Under the pieces are notes generated by a model. It was not told where the DNA came from. It did no database searches and saw only the letters and a list, made by a program, of their open reading frames with translations. Positions 32,895-43,684 of a stretch of 64,000 nt of DNA are shown in pieces (position 1 is the first letter of the stretch; each line of letters begins with the position of its first letter). The position numbers and the translations under genes are program-made. The stretch is from Cordilura impudica (taxonomy: Eukaryota; Arthropoda; Insecta; Diptera; Scathophagidae), in NCBI GenBank assembly GCA_963682025.1, contig OY821517.1, forward strand, positions 49,563,162 through 49,627,161, in the 5' to 3' direction.

Positions 32895-33655
32895 AAATAA
32901 GTAAGAAAATTATAGTCGGTCCAGACGATATCCTATACCATGCGTTTAGAGACCCTATTTCTTAGGCCCAACTAATTGGATATAGAAAATAAGCATAAAC
33001 CAAATTTGAGTGTCATTGTTATTAATTTTTTTTTGCCTTCGGATATGAAAAAGTTCATATCGGATGCTATATTTATAGGTCGAAAAATGGACCGATCCTG
33101 ACCATATTTGGTAAGGTCACTTATTTATTGCAAAACTTATACAAACCAAATTTGAGAAAAATCTGTGCAATATATTTTTTGTTTTGATAATTTAAGTGAA
33201 AATCGGGAATCAGCTTCATATGGGGGCTATGACTAAGAATTGTCCTACAGTGTTTATTTTTGGACTAATAATAAATAGATGTAATAAAAATACGCAAACC
33301 CAATTTGACCGAGATCTATATGATAATTTGGATATTATGGCAATTTAACTCGATCTCATAGGGGTCATTTGTATGGGGACTAGGTCTGAACATGAACGGA
33401 TTTTCACTAATTTCAATAGCGTTCATCCTATGGCCAACTGAAGCTTATACACTAACTTTCATCAAAATATATTCATAGTGGCGACCTATAGTTTGATTAC
33501 AAGGTTTACGCGGACATACAGACGGACGGACAGTCGGACATCCTACTAAACCGACTCATTAAAAGATTGGTCTAGGTCAAACATTTTTGGTAACTACAAA
33601 CAACATCACAAAGTCATTATATCCTGACCACATAGTGGTATAGGGTGTAAAAAAT
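32895..33655 (+). repeat. Interspersed repeat family A, complete copy
   Basis: Begins TAAGTAAGAAAATTATAGTC and ends CCTGACCACATAGTGGTATA. Intermediate blocks match the 26205 copy. The end block is close to a reverse complement of the start of the reverse copy at 2985, fixing the extent of the family at about 700-760 bp. Confidence 0.8.
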
Positions 33656-34589
33656 ACTATTTACCTAATTTCAAATTGATCGCTGGGAAACTTTTGCATG
33701 TGCTGTACGGTATGTTTGTATAGGGACATTCTGATATATTCGAAAATTATTCGAAAGTTATACTCCTAATACACAGGTTATTTACGCAATTAATAAAAGT
33801 TGCTTTCGGTCGATGTTAATTGCATTCTCCGACGTTTTTTCTTCACAACAAAAATAATTAGATTTACAATTTTTTTCATTTGTTTTTTTTTTTTTTTTTT
33901 TGTTAATACTTGTTTTAAAAAAATTACATTACTTAACAGCTATTTTCTGCCTGAACTGTGATATATGAATTAGTATGTATTATGGGGTGCAGAATTCGAA
34001 TATACCCTTTAAAATGTTTTAGGATTTTTAGGTATTCTAACCTAAAAACTAATCTTTTCGCATGGGCAGATAATAATAGATTCGAATCAATTGTTAATTT
34101 GATCAAAAATTAAATTGTTAAATTTTATATCAACAAATTTAATTGAAGACTTCTCATACTTTAGACGTACTTAATATTATGAGTGATTTAAGTTTAAATT
34201 TGTTGAAAACATTTGACCATGTCAGAAATATTGTAATGGGGATTCCGAACCTGTTACAGAAATTAACGAATATCATCACAATTCGAAACTATTATAAATT
34301 TGATTGTGTTAACTATTGATATTAAAACTGTTTATGGTAGATGTTGATCTCTACACTATAATGCATTCTAGCTTGAAACATAAAAAATTTTATAGCCCAA
34401 AATCTAATATTAAGATTTTTGCCATAACAAGCTAACTAATTGAGTTTAAAAGCCAATGTCATTAAATTTTATTTATTAACCACTTCTGAGTTAGTTATTA
34501 ACATTTACTACATTAAAATTCAATGCCTAATAAGCATGCGGTTATCGTAAGTAAGTACATGCTTTTAGGTAGCGAATTTAATTTTAACA
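33656..34589. other. Unassigned A+T-rich DNA
   Basis: A poly-T run lies at about 33883-33901. No gene, array or inverted ends seen. Confidence 0.4.
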
Positions 34590-35445
34590 AGTAAGAGTGT
34601 TAAATTCGCCTATGATGAATCTTTTACACCCTCCATCTGAGTTTTGAGTTTATATTAATATCTGGACTTTTGCACTATTTTTAACTAATTTAAACAAAAT
34701 ATTTGAAAAAGTAAACAAATTTGATAAACTGAATACTAATGCCGTTTTCTTTTCTGACAAAAACTTTCGCATTTTATTTGCACTTTTTTCGAAACGTGAA
34801 TTTTTTATATATATTCTAAATTAAGAGCAACCTTATTTTATACATCAATCGAAAGGTCTCAAAGTCGAGCGCTCGTAAATAGCAAAAAAATTTAGCAATT
34901 GACTTCTTTTAGGTCATAGTGAGAGAATATTACCACATTGTTCCCCTTTTTTGAATATTTTCACCCCATGACTTCAAAGAGGATAATAATCAAAATTTTA
35001 TGAACACAGCACTTTGAGACCTTTCGATTGATGTATGTAATTTGGTTACTCTTAATTTAGAATATATAAAAAAAATTTTTGTCAGAAAAGAATACGGCAT
35101 AAATTATTACAACAAACGCACTGAATTTTAAATATTGTATTTAGAGGTGTCTCCATAGTGGCACAGTGATACCCGATTTACCCCACTTTAAACATCATTA
35201 TCCTAATTTTACGCAGGTAACTGGTTTATTTTGTGAATGAGCATGATTTCAACAGATAGACGGACAGACGGACATCATATATCGACTCAAGTTGTTATTA
35301 GGATCAAGAATATGTACTTTATAGGGTGTAAATGCATTTTTCGATGCGTTATGGAAAATGGAATGACAACTGATATATATCCTCTGCACAGTGGTGTGGA
35401 GAGAATGAAAATGTTCTATCTTGTGACCACAGAATTAAGTCGAAT
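34590..35445 (-). repeat. Interspersed repeat family B, with nested MITE
   Basis: Reverse copy: starts AACAAGTAAGAGTGTTAAAT with ACACCCTCCATCTGAG, and ends ATATATCCTCTGCACAGTGG plus TGTGGAGAGAATG. GACGGACAGACGGACATCAT (35260-35280) is the strand-reversed tract. A 360-bp inverted-repeat element at 34740-35099 interrupts it. Confidence 0.7.
34740..35099. mobile_element. 360-bp MITE with about 95-bp inverted ends, TAA target duplication
   Basis: Left end TGCCGTTTTCTTTTCTGACA; right end is TGTCAGAAAAGAATACGGCA. Inverted similarity continues inward through ATATATTCTAAATTAAGAG and ATCAATCGAAAGGTCTCAAA. Flanked by TAA (34737-34739 and 35100-35102), a TWA-type 3-bp duplication as made by PIF/Harbinger elements. 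The family B copy at about 27340-27375 shows the same host sequence with one TTA and no insert. No coding capacity. Confidence 0.88.
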
Positions 35446-35624
35446 TTGAATTTTATATCATTATATCACTTATATTACTGACCGCATTTTAAGAACTAAA
35501 AACATTAAAATTAAGTCTTTTTTTATTTTTACATTCATCAAAAGATGAAACAATATATTCCATAAAGTTGAAAAACAAAATATATAATGCAAAAATAAAA
35601 ACATAAATATAAATAAAAAGAAAA

Positions 35625-36030
35625 GATTTTTAAATGCAACTTTTCTTCATCGATATAGCCTGGTATAAGGTTAAAGTGAAAACTTACTTTCCTAAACCCA
35701 TGCGTTGTCGCAATTGCCAACTTCTAGAAAAATAGGTGCTCCAATCAAGCTTCATGTGTAAAATGTAACTTACCACCGCATCAAGCAACTGAAAGTACTA
35801 GATTGCAGTGTACTAATTACAGCGAATTACAACCAGCTTCTGATAAAAATTGTCCACGCTATATTCAACAAAAAGAAATTATTAAAATTAAGAACATCGA
35901 AAAATGTTCCTTTGCATTAAAAATAAAATCAAATGATCAACCTAATATTTTAACAACTTTAACAACAAATGAAAAATCAATTAATAAGAAACAAAATAAA
36001 ACCAAAAAAAAAAAAAAAAAACTAAATCAA
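35625..36030 (+). pseudogene. I-clade ORF1 (gag-like), C-terminal remnant
   Basis: Nucleocapsid-like RNA-binding protein of the LINE. A frame around 35640-35720 reads IRLKVKTYFPKPMRCRNCQL, starting the first zinc knuckle. After a frameshift at about 35732 the next one appears as CSNQASCVKCNLPPHQATES, and LQCTNYSELQPASDKNCPRY follows (35810-35865), with the expected third C/H partly mutated (Y and L in place of C and H). The rest is a lysine/asparagine-rich tail ending at a poly-A run (36004-36020). The N-terminal two-thirds of ORF1 is missing. Confidence 0.8.
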
Positions 36031-37095
36031 CTGTAGATCAAAACTTAACTATTAATAATCAACCTTCCACAATTTTGATTTCTCCTTTTTCTAAACTCAC
36101 ACAAGACCTTATATCAACAATGATTACATTATTCCAACATCCAATATGGATGTTAATCCTGATGACTAATTTATATAAGACAACATTTCATTGTGCCATA
36201 TTTATTCCACCAATTGTAAATTTAATTACAATTTCTATAAATTTATTGCGTCTAATTTTAAGATACTGCAATGGAACATGAATGGCTTTATCAACAATAT
36301 CAGCGAGCATCACCTGTTAATAAAAGAGCACAATCCATCCTTTATATCTATTCAAGAAACACATTGTCCCAACAATTTTACTCCTATTTCACCTAAAGGC
36401 TTTTCTGCCTATTTTTTTAATTCTCCTCTGATTACTTCTTCTAAACAAGGAGTAGGTGTATTAATGAAAAATAATATACCTCACTAACAAATCTGAATAA
36501 ATTCTTCACTACAAGTGCTGGTCCTGGAAGTTCAATTAAATTTTAAATTTACAATTATTTCTGTGTATATACCACCATGTCAAACATTTTCCTGTCAAGA
36601 ACACACAAATTTGTTGACTCTATATCCACTTCAACATTCGTCATTGGCGATTTTAATTCTTGGAATGTAGCTTGGGGCTCTCAAAGCAACAACCCCAGAG
36701 GCTTCACCTTGGAAAATGCAATCTTATCATCGGATTTGTGTATTCTTAATGATGGTCGTCCAACTCACCTTTCTACACATTATGCTCTCCTACACTTCAA
36801 ATCTAACCTCCTGGTACATTATAGATGAGCTGCATCATTATCAACGTTTCATTAAGGAACAATAGTCAAAGATCTCATTTCCTTCGTAAATTTCTAATCA
36901 ACTTGGCTAATTGGACAAAATTTAGCAATTTATTAGACCTTGAACTTAAAAAAACACCTCCATCTACAAATATAAATAGAGAGGCATCCTTAATTAAAAA
37001 AAGCCATAAGAACTGCTGCAAATTCAACAATACCACAATCAACTAACAAAATGAAAACGCTTGTTCCTTAGTGGAATAAAGAACTCTCTGCCTTA

Positions 37096-37690
37096 TGCAT
37101 GAAACACATAGACGACAGCGGCTACCCAACTACAGCCTGTCAAAAATAAAATACACACGTTCATATGAAAACGATTATTTTGACACCAACACAGCTGCAC
37201 GGCTACACGACTACTTTTGTCGCTGTAGTCAACTTAGGATAATTTCTATTTTTTTTTTTGGCTGCAAAACAAAAATAGTGTTGACAATATAACAAAATAT
37301 GTAAAAGAAATTGGTGCTATGAAATATTTTATTATGTTAAAAAAAAATATCGCAAAATGATATGCTATAATTCGATTAATAATCAAAAGGGGTTAAATAA
37401 ATTTATTTATTTATTTTTACAATATAATAATGCATTATAAATAAGTAATTGTATATTTAAGTCAAGCTTATATACAATCATGCAAGTTTTTCTATTTTAA
37501 TAAAGTAAAAAAATAAAATTGGCACTACTGAAATAAAAATGCATTTGTATAAAAACAGCTGTTTATATTGTTGTTATATGTTGATGTCGTTTTCAAAAAA
37601 ATAAGTAGCTGACTACACGACTACAATTGTATCCTGCAGCTTTTGTAGTCATGTGTTAATGTAGCCGCAGTCGTCTATATGTTTCATGCA
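37096..37690. mobile_element. 595-bp inverted-repeat element in the LINE, TTA target duplication
   Basis: Left TGCATGAAACACATAGACGA, right complement TGCATGAAACATATAGACGA. Inverted similarity covers about 28-30 bp, and GGCTAC.. continues it. TTA flanks both sides (37093-37095, 37691-37693). The LINE frame reads ELSAL up to the left TTA and continues RKIKINAWENFKK after the right one, so removal of the insert and one TTA restores the frame exactly. TTA duplication fits PIF/Harbinger. No transposase frame; it is a MITE-like derivative. Confidence 0.88.
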
Positions 37691-38719
37691 TTAAGAAAAA
37701 TTAAGATAAATGCATGGGAAAACTTCAAAAAATCACCAACAACTCCCAATTTAATAGTTTTTAAAAAAGAAAATGTAAAATTCTGAAGGGGAATGAAAAT
37801 GCAAAAATTAGTTAGCTTTGAAAACTTTACCAACAATATCAATATAAATTTATCAATTGGTGATATATAGAGCAAAATAAATAGACTCTCGAACAACAAT
37901 ATTAACAACAAAATATTAGCAATTGAACCCACCAATCTTGTCGTCACTGATCCTTCTCTAATAGCTGATTCATTTGCCACTAAGTGGTCAGCTCAACTCA
38001 ACTTTATAATCAATTTAAAACTCAATCCAGGAACATAAAACCCAATTCTAGGACAAACATCAATTCATTTCATATTGAAAGTGATATCACACCTGTAGAA
38101 CTATCAATCTGTTTAGCAAAGGTAAAAGGATCAACCCCAGGTTTCGTTAGGGTGTCGTATAAAATGATAAAAGAGTAAAGTCCTCACTCAAAAAATAGGT
38201 CATTATTACTTTATAACAACATATTAAATGCAAGTGTTATACCATCTTCTATACCATCTGTTATACCATCGGTTTTTAAAAAGCCTTCGTAAGAAGTCGG
38301 ACCCAAAAATTTTTAACTACGTCAAATCATACCTAAATAATAGAAAAATTCGGGTAAGAATAAATGGTGTGTACTCTACAACATACCCACTGTACAACGG
38401 TATTCCACAAGGCCTCTATCAGTAATCTTATTTACCATCGCATTCAGTGAAATTAGTCTTATAATTAATAAGTGTAAATTGTTGATCATTGTATTTATGC
38501 AGATGATTTATATATCTTATACAAAAAAAGAACAACGTGGAAAGCAACGGCATTCTACAAGATGCATTAAACAGAGTCCACAGATGGTCTTTAAAATCTG
38601 GTGCAAAAATATTTTTTGACAAAACCAAAAAACTACATATATGCAAAAACAAAATGTGCGATATACAAAATTACGTTATAAGTATTGACAATACAAGCAT
38701 GCATAATCAGAGTTCATAA

Positions 38720-39196
38720 AAAAAAAACACAGGGAATAAAAAACTCGTACATATGTATATGTAAACAAACATAGGTCAACCAACAAACACATATTTTTAT
38801 TTTCATATCACTTATGTATGTTTCTAAATTTTATACGGTGCCGAACGCGTTATGACTGTGTTTCGTTTTAATATTTCGTTATCTACACGAACATTTTTCT
38901 ATCACGTATTTTTTGTTTCGTACACACATAAACCACGCAGATTCGAGTGTAGCTTTATTTTAAGTTCGTGTTCTGGTACATGTACTGCGAAAAAACAGAA
39001 CATGAACAAAAAACAGGTTCGAGTTAAGTTATATTTTAAGTTCGTGTTCTGGTACGTGTACTGCGAAAAAACAGAACATGAACAATAATTAGGTTCGAGT
39101 TCAGTTATATTTTAAGTTCATGTTCTGGCTCGTGTACTGCGAACACACAGAACATAAACAATAAACAGGTTCGAGTTCACTTATATTTTTATGGAC
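38720..39196. repeat. Insertion in the LINE with 76-bp tandem repeat, three units
   Basis: Units start at TTAAGTTCGTGTTCTGGTAC near 38960, 39036 and 39112, period 76. Each carries GTTCTG..CAGAAC, a short inverted repeat with a GTAC..GTAC-like centre. The 5' portion (38720-38950) is unique. The LINE frame breaks off after YVISIDNTSMHNQ and resumes with FKILDIIFTKNY after 39205, so this is an insertion that also replaced some LINE sequence. Confidence 0.8.
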
Positions 39197-40832
39197 CATA
39201 CTGTTGAACAATTTAAAATATTAGACATAATATTTACAAAAAATTATACCTGAAAAGAACACTACTTATTACTTAAAAGGTCTTTAATCCAAAGAACCAA
39301 TATAATTTAATTTTTGTCGAATCAGAAAAACTCTATTCGTATTAACACTTTAACAAAAATTTTGATTCTTACTAAAATTGTGGATTATGGACTTTTCATT
39401 ACTGGCAATACAACAAACTTTACTATAAACATCAATAAAGGGGTATGTCACAAGTCAATGAGATCGTGCATTTACGCATTTTGAACAACCCCGATTAAAC
39501 GCATTCTCGCCGAATCCGGTTTGCCTCTTCTCGAAGAGAGAATACATAAGATAAAAGCCAAGTCGATACGTAAAATAATATTTCCAAATAACTCTATTAT
39601 AGATAAAGACGCTTTGATTCAGTCCTCCGCCACAAGAAAGTACAGAATAACTTCTGCAATTGCAGAAATAATTGAACTTGCAACTACTCTTAACATTCAT
39701 TCCTTAAAAAAGCAAAACAAATATACCTCTCCTTCTTGGTTATTAATAGATAAATTATGTGATATATCGCGATCGAATTTTCAAAAGGAAAACACTACTA
39801 ATGACATCTTTTTACAATGGTACCTCGAGAAGGAAGAGAGCCTCCTTAAGAATAAGTGGAAATGTTATGTCACAGACGGATCCAAAATGACAAATGGAGT
39901 TACGTCGTACGCCATAATTGATATGAATGTAGGATACTATTTGTATGAAGATTCTACCAGATTATACATCAGTTTTTACCGAAGTTTCTGCCATTATCAG
40001 CGCTATATATATTGCTCTCAGTAAACAACACAAAACATTTATTTGCAGTGATAGTTTATCAATTATCAAATCAATTATTAACCCACTCTCCAAAACATGG
40101 AACAAAATTAATCTTATTCGAGATCTTTTAATAAAAAATCCAAAAACATTAAAAATTCTATAGGTTCCAGACCACACCAACATTACAGGGAACGTAAACG
40201 CAAACAAAGCCGTCAAATTTGCTTCCAAAACACCTATTGAATCGGAAAATAATTCTGAAAAAATTGATGTTCAGAACTATATAAAAACGTATATCGAGCA
40301 AAAACAATCAAACTGCTCCGAATAAAATCATCCCCATTACAAGGAACTAAACATAAACTGCACCCCATCTGAATATCCTATCAACGTTAGTTGATCTCAA
40401 AGCCAATATTTCTCCAGGTTACGATTAGGACACACGTTTTCAAGCCACAGTCACAACATGAAGAAATAACAAAAACCACACTGCACCTTATGCGGATCTT
40501 ATATCTCTGTTCAACACATTTTACTGGAATGTACACTATGTAACAAAACTAGAAATTATATTTTTCGATCGACCAACCCAATGAATCTTCTAAAAGAACC
40601 CGCCGAGGATAATATTCTCAAAATATATAATTTTATAAAACAAGCTGAAATCATTATTTAAAAATCTATGCTATCTACTATCTCAGCTCCTTTTGATCTC
40701 ATATATGTATTAAAAATGAAATGTATTAGAATGCTCTTTGCCTAGAGCTGATGGCCTTTATTGCTTTGCTCATAAATCTGTATCAGTTTTATAAGTTATA
40801 AATATAAATCTAATAAATAATAATAATAATAT

Positions 40833-41350
40833 ACCCTATACCATCTGTGGTCAGGGTATAATGAGTTGGTGCTGATGTTTGTAACTACCTAGACCTTTTA
40901 TTATATTGATCGACTCTGAGTCGATTTAACGATGTCCGTCCGTCCGTCCGTCGGTCCGTCCGTCCGTCCGTCGGTCCGTCCGTCCGTCCGTCCGTCTGTA
41001 TGTCTATGCAAACCTTGTAATCAAACTACAGGTCGTATATCGACCATATGAAGAATGCTATTGAAATTGGTGAACACCGGTGCATGTTCAGACCTAGTCC
41101 CCATACAAATAACCGCTATCATACCGACTAAAGTTGTCGTAAGATGCAAATTATATTTCGATAAAATTTGATTCATTGTGTGTATTATACCCACTAATCA
41201 GTATTCCAAAAATAAACCTTGTATGAACATTTTGATACATAGCACCCATATAAAGCTGATTTCCGATCTTAACTTAAATCTATCAAAAAACAAAAGTATT
41301 GCATAGATTTTTTTAAAATATGGTTTATATATTTTACATATTTTTGCGAA
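40833..41350 (-). repeat. Interspersed repeat family A with expanded TCCG tract
   Basis: Starts TACCCTATACCATCTGTGGT directly after the LINE tail. The CCGTCCGTCCGTCGGTCCGT run (40934-40998) is a (TCCG)n expansion longer than in other copies. CTTGTAATCAAACTACAGGT and CAGACCTAGTCCCCATACAA follow. Confidence 0.8.
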
Positions 41351-41895
41351 AAATAAGTTTTTTTTTTTATTGAAATTGCAATCTATATACATTAGGGTGA
41401 CAGCGGTTTGTGTGCATTTAGTCGAATTTTGAGGTGTGCGGGTCGGATTGTTGTGACACTGGATCTAAAACTTTAGTGCGAAAAATTTGAGCCAAATCGG
41501 ACAATGCTTTCTGAACGCGCATTGAGTTCAAAGTTCAGATATGGACATTTCCAGCGAAAGGTCCACCCTGACCGAAAAATTAAAAGAGAAATATTCAAAA
41601 TTTATTAAATTACATAGTTTCCAACTTTCTTTAGTTGCGATGGCGAGTTATCGGGCTACAAAGTACTAGTTCATGTTTTTGTCAGTTTTGTTTATTTCTA
41701 AGAGCATATATGCATATATGTATTCTCTTTGCAATTTACATTTCTAAGAGTATTTGTGCAATTGAACTCTTATCGAAAAACTCTTTCTAACACAACAACT
41801 AAACGTTAAAAAAAATGCAAAAGAGCAAACAAATGTCAATTCACGGTAAAATTTTGATTTGCTTTTAATGACATTCTAACATAACGTCACGTCAG
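41351..41895. other. Probable 5' region of the first unclassified element
   Basis: No gene. ATATGGACATTTCCA at 41539-41553 is the approximate complement of TGGAAATGCCCATAT at 47180-47194 and may be a terminal inverted repeat. TAACGTCACGTCA at 41882-41894 abuts the coding region and recurs downstream. 41390-41600 has a distinctive GTGCGGGTCGGATTGTTGTG stretch of unknown nature. Confidence 0.4.
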
Positions 41896-43513
41896 AAAAA
41901 AAGAGCAGCGAGATATAGAAAAAAGCTGTTGCAATCAAAGGAGAATAAAATGGACAAAGTAAGGGAACAAAACCGTAAAAGGCAACAACAATTTCGTTTA
42001 AAAATGAATAATGAAGCTAAAAATAAGGTCAGTGCGCCAGTTAATCAGCCTTACAAATGCAAACAAACTTTAGGAAAAGCATTAAGTAAAGCCAAAAGAG
42101 GTTTGCCGGTCGACCCGGAGAAAATGGCACATATCGTTGACATCCTTTGTACAAAATGTGGTCCATCATCTTCGAAACAACAGAGTGAATCAGCAATATC
42201 AGAAAAAAAGCAATTTATTGAGGACTTTTAATTGCGAGACGATATAAGTATCCAAGCTCCTGGTCGAAAGGATACATTAATCGTCAATGGGGAAGTAGTG
42301 CCTAAGCGCTTTATGTTGCTGACTGTTTCTGAGTGGTATGAATTATACAAAAGGGAGAGAAACATTGACTATGTTAGAAAGTCGGTATTTTATGAATTGC
42401 GACCAAAATACGTACAACTATCTATCAAGATACCACATAATATGTGCGTGTGTCAGTACCACGCCAAATTTGCATTTATTTTGACAAGCAGTGCAGAGGT
42501 GATAACATCATTTTCCTCCAATTTTGAAACTTTCCTTAAATCTGTCTGTTGCGACATTGAGAACGAAAAATCTATGACATGTAATTGCGGAAATTGTGTA
42601 AAGGATGTGAAAAATGATTTAGTGACCGTAAAATGTTATTCATTAATGGATAAAACCATTGAATGGAAACATTGGCGCAAAGTGGAAGACCGGATTGCGT
42701 TGACACATGCCGAAGGTTCTCTATCTGATCTGTTGCATGAATTAAATGCACAGTTGCCCTTTTTTAAACGCCACTTTTTTGTTAAACGGTCCCAGCAAAT
42801 TTATTTTGAAATTAAAAAAAAAAAATAAAATTAAGGCAGAAGATCTAGTCCTGCAAATCGATTTCGCTAAGAATTACAGGTTAATTTCTCAAAATGAAGT
42901 CCAGAGCGCAGACTTCAGCTATCGTCAAGAAACAATTTTTACTTGCGTTGCTTGGCTGAATGGCGGAGTGAAATCCTATGCGATAATCAGTGACAGACTC
43001 AGCCACAATAAGTTTGATGTTTACTGCTTTTTGACAAAACTTGAGCAGATGATTAAAAAGGCGCATGGGCAATTTCAAAATATTTATGTTTTTTCGGATG
43101 GATGCAGCTCCCAATTTAAAAATAAGTTCATTGCTCGAAGTTTACCTGCTTTTGTTTCTGAATTTGGTTGCAAGGTTTTTGAGTGGAATTATTTTGCAAC
43201 TTCTCATGGCAAAGGTGCGGTTGGCGGGGTAGGAGCAACCATAAAACGAAAAGTTTGGCGGATGACAAAAACCAAAAATTTAATTTTAGAAAATGCCTTT
43301 TCATTTTATGAATGTGCTCGAAGTAACATTTTTGGTGTTAATTTAATATACATTTCCTCAGAGGAAGTAGACAAGTTTTCTACTTTGTTAACTGAAAAGT
43401 GGAAGGAGTTGCCGAATGTACCTAGTATACATCAAATTCATTTTTTATCAAGCAGAGAAGACATGCAAATAAATGCTGCTCAGACTGCATATTCAACTAG
43501 AACTATAATATAA
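41896..43513 (+). pseudogene. Unclassified transposase-like protein A (RDDIS / HGKGA family)
   Basis: About 530 residues in three pieces that join with one nonsense codon (TAA 42229-42231, where copy B has a Y-containing FYERDDIS) and one frameshift in an A-run near 42815. In order: a basic region (RYRKK, NRKRQQQFRLK); LGKALSKAKRGLPVDPEK; LRDDISIQAPGRKD; KSVFYELRPKYVQL; a cysteine cluster HNMCVCQYH, CCDIEN, CNCGNC; VLQIDFAKNYRLIS (candidate first catalytic D); FSDGCSSQFKN (second D); FEWNYFATSHGKGAVGGVG. The third acidic residue may be the E of FEW or the D that copy B has in GAIDG, here G. This arrangement looks like an RNase H-fold DDE transposase with an N-terminal DNA-binding part. I cannot name its superfamily. 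Confidence 0.7.
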
Positions 43514-43684
43514 GACCTTTATATAAATGTTTTATAACTATCTACTATCTCATCCTGTTCTCTTAATCATTATTTAAAAAAAAAAATATTTTGCAACAAT
43601 ATTTTGTAACAATTTTCCAGTGGAAATTTAAGTAACGTAACGTCATGTAACGTCACGTCAGATACTAAGGTTAATAATAAAAAA

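Larger units (their letters stand above)
36230..40661 (+). pseudogene. I-clade ORF2: endonuclease, RT, RNase H, interrupted
   Basis: Endonuclease: ILQWNMNGFINNISEHHLLI, SIQETH (36260-36365), then after shifts FVIGDFNSWNVAWGSQSNN and LCILNDGRPTHLSTH (36640-36790). RT: about 38090-38160 has the STPGFV block; 38295-38415 has KSYLNNRKIRVRINGV and IPQG; the catalytic YADD lies at 38497-38508. Thumb/connection: SCIYAF and ILAESGLPLLEERIHKIKAK (39460-39560). RNase H: CYVTDGSKMTNGVTSYAIID (39863-39922), a TEVSAI block with the E, and FICSDSLSIIKSII. C-terminus: CTLCGSYISVQHILLEC (CCHC), stop TAA 40659-40661. Frameshifts, two insertions and loss of the first RT aspartate block make it non-functional. 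Confidence 0.88.
35625..40832 (+). mobile_element. I-clade non-LTR retrotransposon, about 5.2 kb, nested insertions
   Basis: Order of parts: gag-like zinc knuckles (ORF1 end), apurinic endonuclease, reverse transcriptase, RNase H, C-terminal CCHC, 3' end in TAA repeats (about 40813-40830). This order with an RNase H domain and a (TAA)n tail is characteristic of the I clade. It is 5'-truncated within ORF1, lacks a piece of the RT fingers/palm near 38260, and is interrupted by a TTA-flanked element (37096-37690) and a 76-bp tandem-repeat insert (about 38720-39196). Not mobile now. Confidence 0.9.
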
